Origin: Prolixibacteraceae bacterium
GTDB taxonomy: Bacteria > Bacteroidota > Bacteroidia > Bacteroidales > Prolixibacteraceae
Direction: 5' to 3'
Length of the DNA: 7,067 nucleotides
Assembly: GCA_018399395.1 (NCBI GenBank)
Contig: JAGYOI010000066.1
Coordinates: forward strand, 1-7,067
Numbering within the stretch: position 1 is the first letter of the stretch; each line of letters begins with the position of its first letter. Both the position numbers and the translations under genes were made by a program. Shown here piece after piece: positions 5,253-7,067 of the stretch. The notes beneath the pieces are model-generated. The model was not told the origin of the DNA. It did not search any database and worked only from the letters and a program-made list of their open reading frames with translations.

Positions 5253-6461
5253 TTATTCTTCATTTACCAAACGGAATGTTTCGTTTGCTATAACAAACTC
5301 CTCGTCGGTTTGTACAATCATAGCTTTTGTTGTTGAAGTTTCGGTACTTATTAAGGTATCACGACCGCGTAACCCTTTATTCTTTTCTTTGTCTAGTTCT
5401 ATCCCCAGATATTCCAGGTCAGAAAGACAAAGTTCGCGCACTTTCCAGTTATTCTCGCCTATGCCGCCGGTAAATACCACCAGATCGATACCATTAAGTT
5501 CGGCTATATATGCACCGATGTAATGTTTAACCCTATGGGCATATGTCATAAGTGCCCGTTCAGCATCTTTGTTTCCTTCCATCATCGCATCGGCAAGGTC
5601 GCGCATATCTGATGAAAAACCATCGGAAAGCCCATACATCCCACTTTTTTTATTGAGCATGGTCACAACCTCATTGAGTGACATCTCTTCCTTTTTCATC
5701 AGATACTCGATAATACCCGGATCAACTACCCCGCTTCGGGTACCCATAACCAAACCGTAATTAGGTGTAAAGCCCATTGATGTATCAACCGATTCACCAT
5801 CTTTAATGGCTGTTATTGATGCTCCATTTCCCAGGTGACAGGTAATAATTTTTTTGTCTTTTATATCCCACCCCAGTTGTTCGCATGCTTTGTTGGCCAC
5901 AAACTGATGACTTGTTCCGTGAAAGCCATATCGGCGGATATGATACTTCTTGTAAAGGTTATAAGGAATGCCGTAGAGATAAGCTCTTTCGGGCATGGTC
6001 TGATGAAAAGCAGTATCGAAAACCCCAACCTGTGGTTTTTCGGGCAACAAGCGCTCCATGGCCTCAATTCCCTGAATATTGGCCGGATTATGCAATGGTG
6101 CAAGGTCAATCAACTCAGTCATTTTGGCTTTTACCTCATCATTAACAACCACGCTGCCCGTGAACGTTTCGCCACCATGTACCAAACGGTGGCCCACGGC
6201 ATCAATTTCATCGTATGAACCTATTACACTATGCCGCTTATCGGTCAGAAGTTTCAAAATGAGGTCAATTCCGGCAATATGATCTTCTATTTCAACTTCA
6301 ACTTCTATTGGCTCTTTTCCATCTACTTTTTGTTCAATATTACTACCTTCGTTTCCTACTCGGTCAACCTGGCCTTTTGCTAATACTTCATGGCCATTAT
6401 TAATATTAAACAACTGATATTTAATTGATGAACTTCCACAATTCAGTACTAATATATTCAT
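5253..6461 (-). CDS. ackA: Acetate kinase
   Basis: Makes ATP and acetate from acetyl phosphate and ADP in the cytosol, the energy-yielding last step of acetate fermentation. From ATG at 6461 the product has 402 aa, normal for AckA. Residues matching the characterised Methanosarcina enzyme are present: Asn7, Ser10, Ser12 and Lys14 in LVLNCGSSSIKY, Arg92 in HRLVHGG, His124 in APLHNPAN, Asp149 in FDTAFH, His181 in GFHGTSH, Asn212 in HLGNGAS, Arg242 in MGTRSG, and the GGIGEN and TDEE segments near 332-337 and 385-388. An ATG 7 codons upstream (6482) would add MSNDPKN, but those codons come from heptamer repeat DNA, and homologues begin like MNILVLNCGSSS, so 6461 is preferred. Unusual are TPNYG at 232-236, where TPLEG is common, and SGVVDP at 243-248, where SGDxDP is common. 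It lies 3' of a second acetate kinase gene on the same strand. Confidence 0.95.
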   Translation of the reverse strand: MNILVLNCGSSSIKYQLFNINNGHEVLAKGQVDRVGNEGSNIEQKVDGKEPIEVEVEIEDHIAGIDLILKLLTDKRHSVIGSYDEIDAVGHRLVHGGETFTGSVVVNDEVKAKMTELIDLAPLHNPANIQGIEAMERLLPEKPQVGVFDTAFHQTMPERAYLYGIPYNLYKKYHIRRYGFHGTSHQFVANKACEQLGWDIKDKKIITCHLGNGASITAIKDGESVDTSMGFTPNYGLVMGTRSGVVDPGIIEYLMKKEEMSLNEVVTMLNKKSGMYGLSDGFSSDMRDLADAMMEGNKDAERALMTYAHRVKHYIGAYIAELNGIDLVVFTGGIGENNWKVRELCLSDLEYLGIELDKEKNKGLRGRDTLISTETSTTKAMIVQTDEEFVIANETFRLVNEE

Positions 6462-6471
6462 ATTTTTTGGG

Positions 6472-6507
6472 TCATTAGACATTAAACATTAGACATTCGT
6501 CATTAGA
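6472..6507. repeat. Heptamer repeat patch between the acetate kinase genes
   Basis: Five consecutive heptamers with a 7-base period: TCATTAG, ACATTAA, ACATTAG, ACATTCG and TCATTAG, a diverged cousin of the TCATTGG units at 4843-4916. The patch supplies the spurious upstream ATG at 6482 for the acetate kinase gene. It separates the terminator-like hairpin at 6513-6552 from the gene start. Confidence 0.7.
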
Positions 6508-6512
6508 AAAGA

Positions 6513-6552
6513 GAGTCATTTATTAAGTGTGTTTAATTGAGAATAATGACTC
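6513..6552 (-). terminator. Terminator-like hairpin between the tandem acetate kinase genes
   Basis: GAGTCATT (6513-6520) and AATGACTC (6545-6552) form a perfect 8-bp stem, with a possible inner ATTAA/TTAAT stem in the 24-base loop. Read on the minus strand the stem is followed by TCTTTTCT, a modest T-rich tract. It comes 13 bases after the stop of the upstream acetate kinase gene and about 50 bases before the start of the next. It may terminate or attenuate transcription between the paralogues. The long loop and interrupted T tract keep confidence moderate. Confidence 0.5.
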
Positions 6553-6565
6553 CTGTCAGCTAACT

Positions 6566-7067
6566 TTACATATTCTTTTCAACTATTTTCTGGGTATCCC
6601 TTGCTATCATCAGCTCTTCGTCGGTTGGTACAACCATAATTTTAACTTTTGAATCGTTGGTACTGATTACAGCTTCTTCACCACGTAAGCCATCATTTTT
6701 TGTTTTGTCGAGATCGAAACCAAGCCAGTTAAGTTCGCTGCAAATACCATCGCGGGTAACATCGGCATTTTCGCCTATGCCCCCGGTAAATACAAGAATA
6801 TCACAACCATTCATGGCCGCGGTATACGAACCAATATATTTTTTCACACGGTAATCATACATCTTCATTGCCAATTGGGCTTTTTCATGACCATTCTCAG
6901 CAGCTTCTTCAATATCACGGGCATCCGATGAGATATTGGTTACCCCGAGCATTCCGCTATGCTTATTGAACAATGTAGAAGCCGATTGTAACCCAATATT
7001 TTCTTTTTCCATCAAAAAAAGTACTGCCCCTATATCCAAATCACCGGCACGGGTCCCCATTAACAAA
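6566..7067 (-). CDS. Second acetate kinase, C-terminal part (cut by window edge)
   Basis: About 166 C-terminal residues of an acetate kinase; the 5' part lies beyond position 7067. The frame enters the window within the family motif LLMGTRAGDLDIG, whose Arg is the catalytic residue equivalent to Arg242 of the neighbouring paralogue. The frame's first in-window codon, TTG at 7064-7066, is internal and not a start. Further family landmarks are LFNKHSGMLGV, ISSDARDIEEAA, YRVKKYIGSYTAAMNG, VFTGGIGEN and the end segment VPTDEELMIARDT. By eye it shares about half its residues with the downstream copy, so the pair is an old duplication or two separately acquired genes. It keeps the common Asp after TRAG that the neighbour has lost, but has Ile where Pro is usual in the D-P-G stretch. 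Function should be acetyl phosphate/acetate interconversion or a related short-chain acyl phosphate. The stop is TAA (6566-6568). Confidence 0.93.
   Translation of the reverse strand, partial: LLMGTRAGDLDIGAVLFLMEKENIGLQSASTLFNKHSGMLGVTNISSDARDIEEAAENGHEKAQLAMKMYDYRVKKYIGSYTAAMNGCDILVFTGGIGENADVTRDGICSELNWLGFDLDKTKNDGLRGEEAVISTNDSKVKIMVVPTDEELMIARDTQKIVEKNM

Noticed and set aside
5835..6218. 127-aa and overlapping plus-strand frames opposite ackA
   Set aside because: Antisense to the conserved catalytic core of acetate kinase, with no recognisable protein features.

Overview
The window looks like a chromosomal segment of an anaerobic, fermentative member of the Bacteroidota, probably from the Bacteroidales/Marinilabiliales side. 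This is inferred from AT-rich intergenic DNA, A-rich stretches instead of Shine-Dalgarno sites before most starts, a TAnnTTTG-type promoter element, and the character of the proteins. No taxonomic marker gene is present, so the placement is an inference.

Layout, left to right. (1) 1-145: intergenic DNA with two adjacent palindromes. (2) 146-2567, minus strand: a two-gene, overlapping unit in which malQ (GH77 4-alpha-glucanotransferase, apparently with a TTG start) precedes a PfkB-family sugar kinase. (3) 2568-2973: a divergent 406-bp spacer with a candidate promoter, a small AACAC-N6-GTGTT palindrome, 10-bp direct repeats, a tiny possible leader ORF and a strong plus-strand intrinsic terminator. 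All of this lies upstream of hydG and is best read as a short independent RNA or an attenuated leader. (4) 2974-4834, plus strand: hydG (radical SAM tyrosine lyase for [FeFe]-hydrogenase maturation), followed 10 bp later by a SUI1/eIF1-like (YciH) gene. (5) 4835-5252: a decayed spacer holding heptamer repeats, a hairpin, the remains of a YoeB-type toxin gene broken over three frames, and a bidirectional terminator. (6) 5253-7067, minus strand: two tandem acetate kinase genes, one complete and one cut off by the window edge, separated by a terminator-like hairpin and a second heptamer-repeat patch.

The genes suggest a fermentative economy. MalQ and the sugar kinase fit processing of malto-oligosaccharides and hexoses. 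HydG fits assembly of an [FeFe] hydrogenase for H2 metabolism. Acetate kinase fits ATP formation from acetyl phosphate. HydE, HydF, the hydrogenase and phosphotransacetylase are not in the window.

The points most worth a second look are the HydG C-terminal auxiliary-cluster motif, which reads C-T-A-G instead of the expected C-x2-C; the terminated leader or small RNA before hydG; the two diverged tandem acetate kinases; and the broken toxin flanked by heptamer repeats. I did not find convincing evidence of a wholly new multi-gene system.
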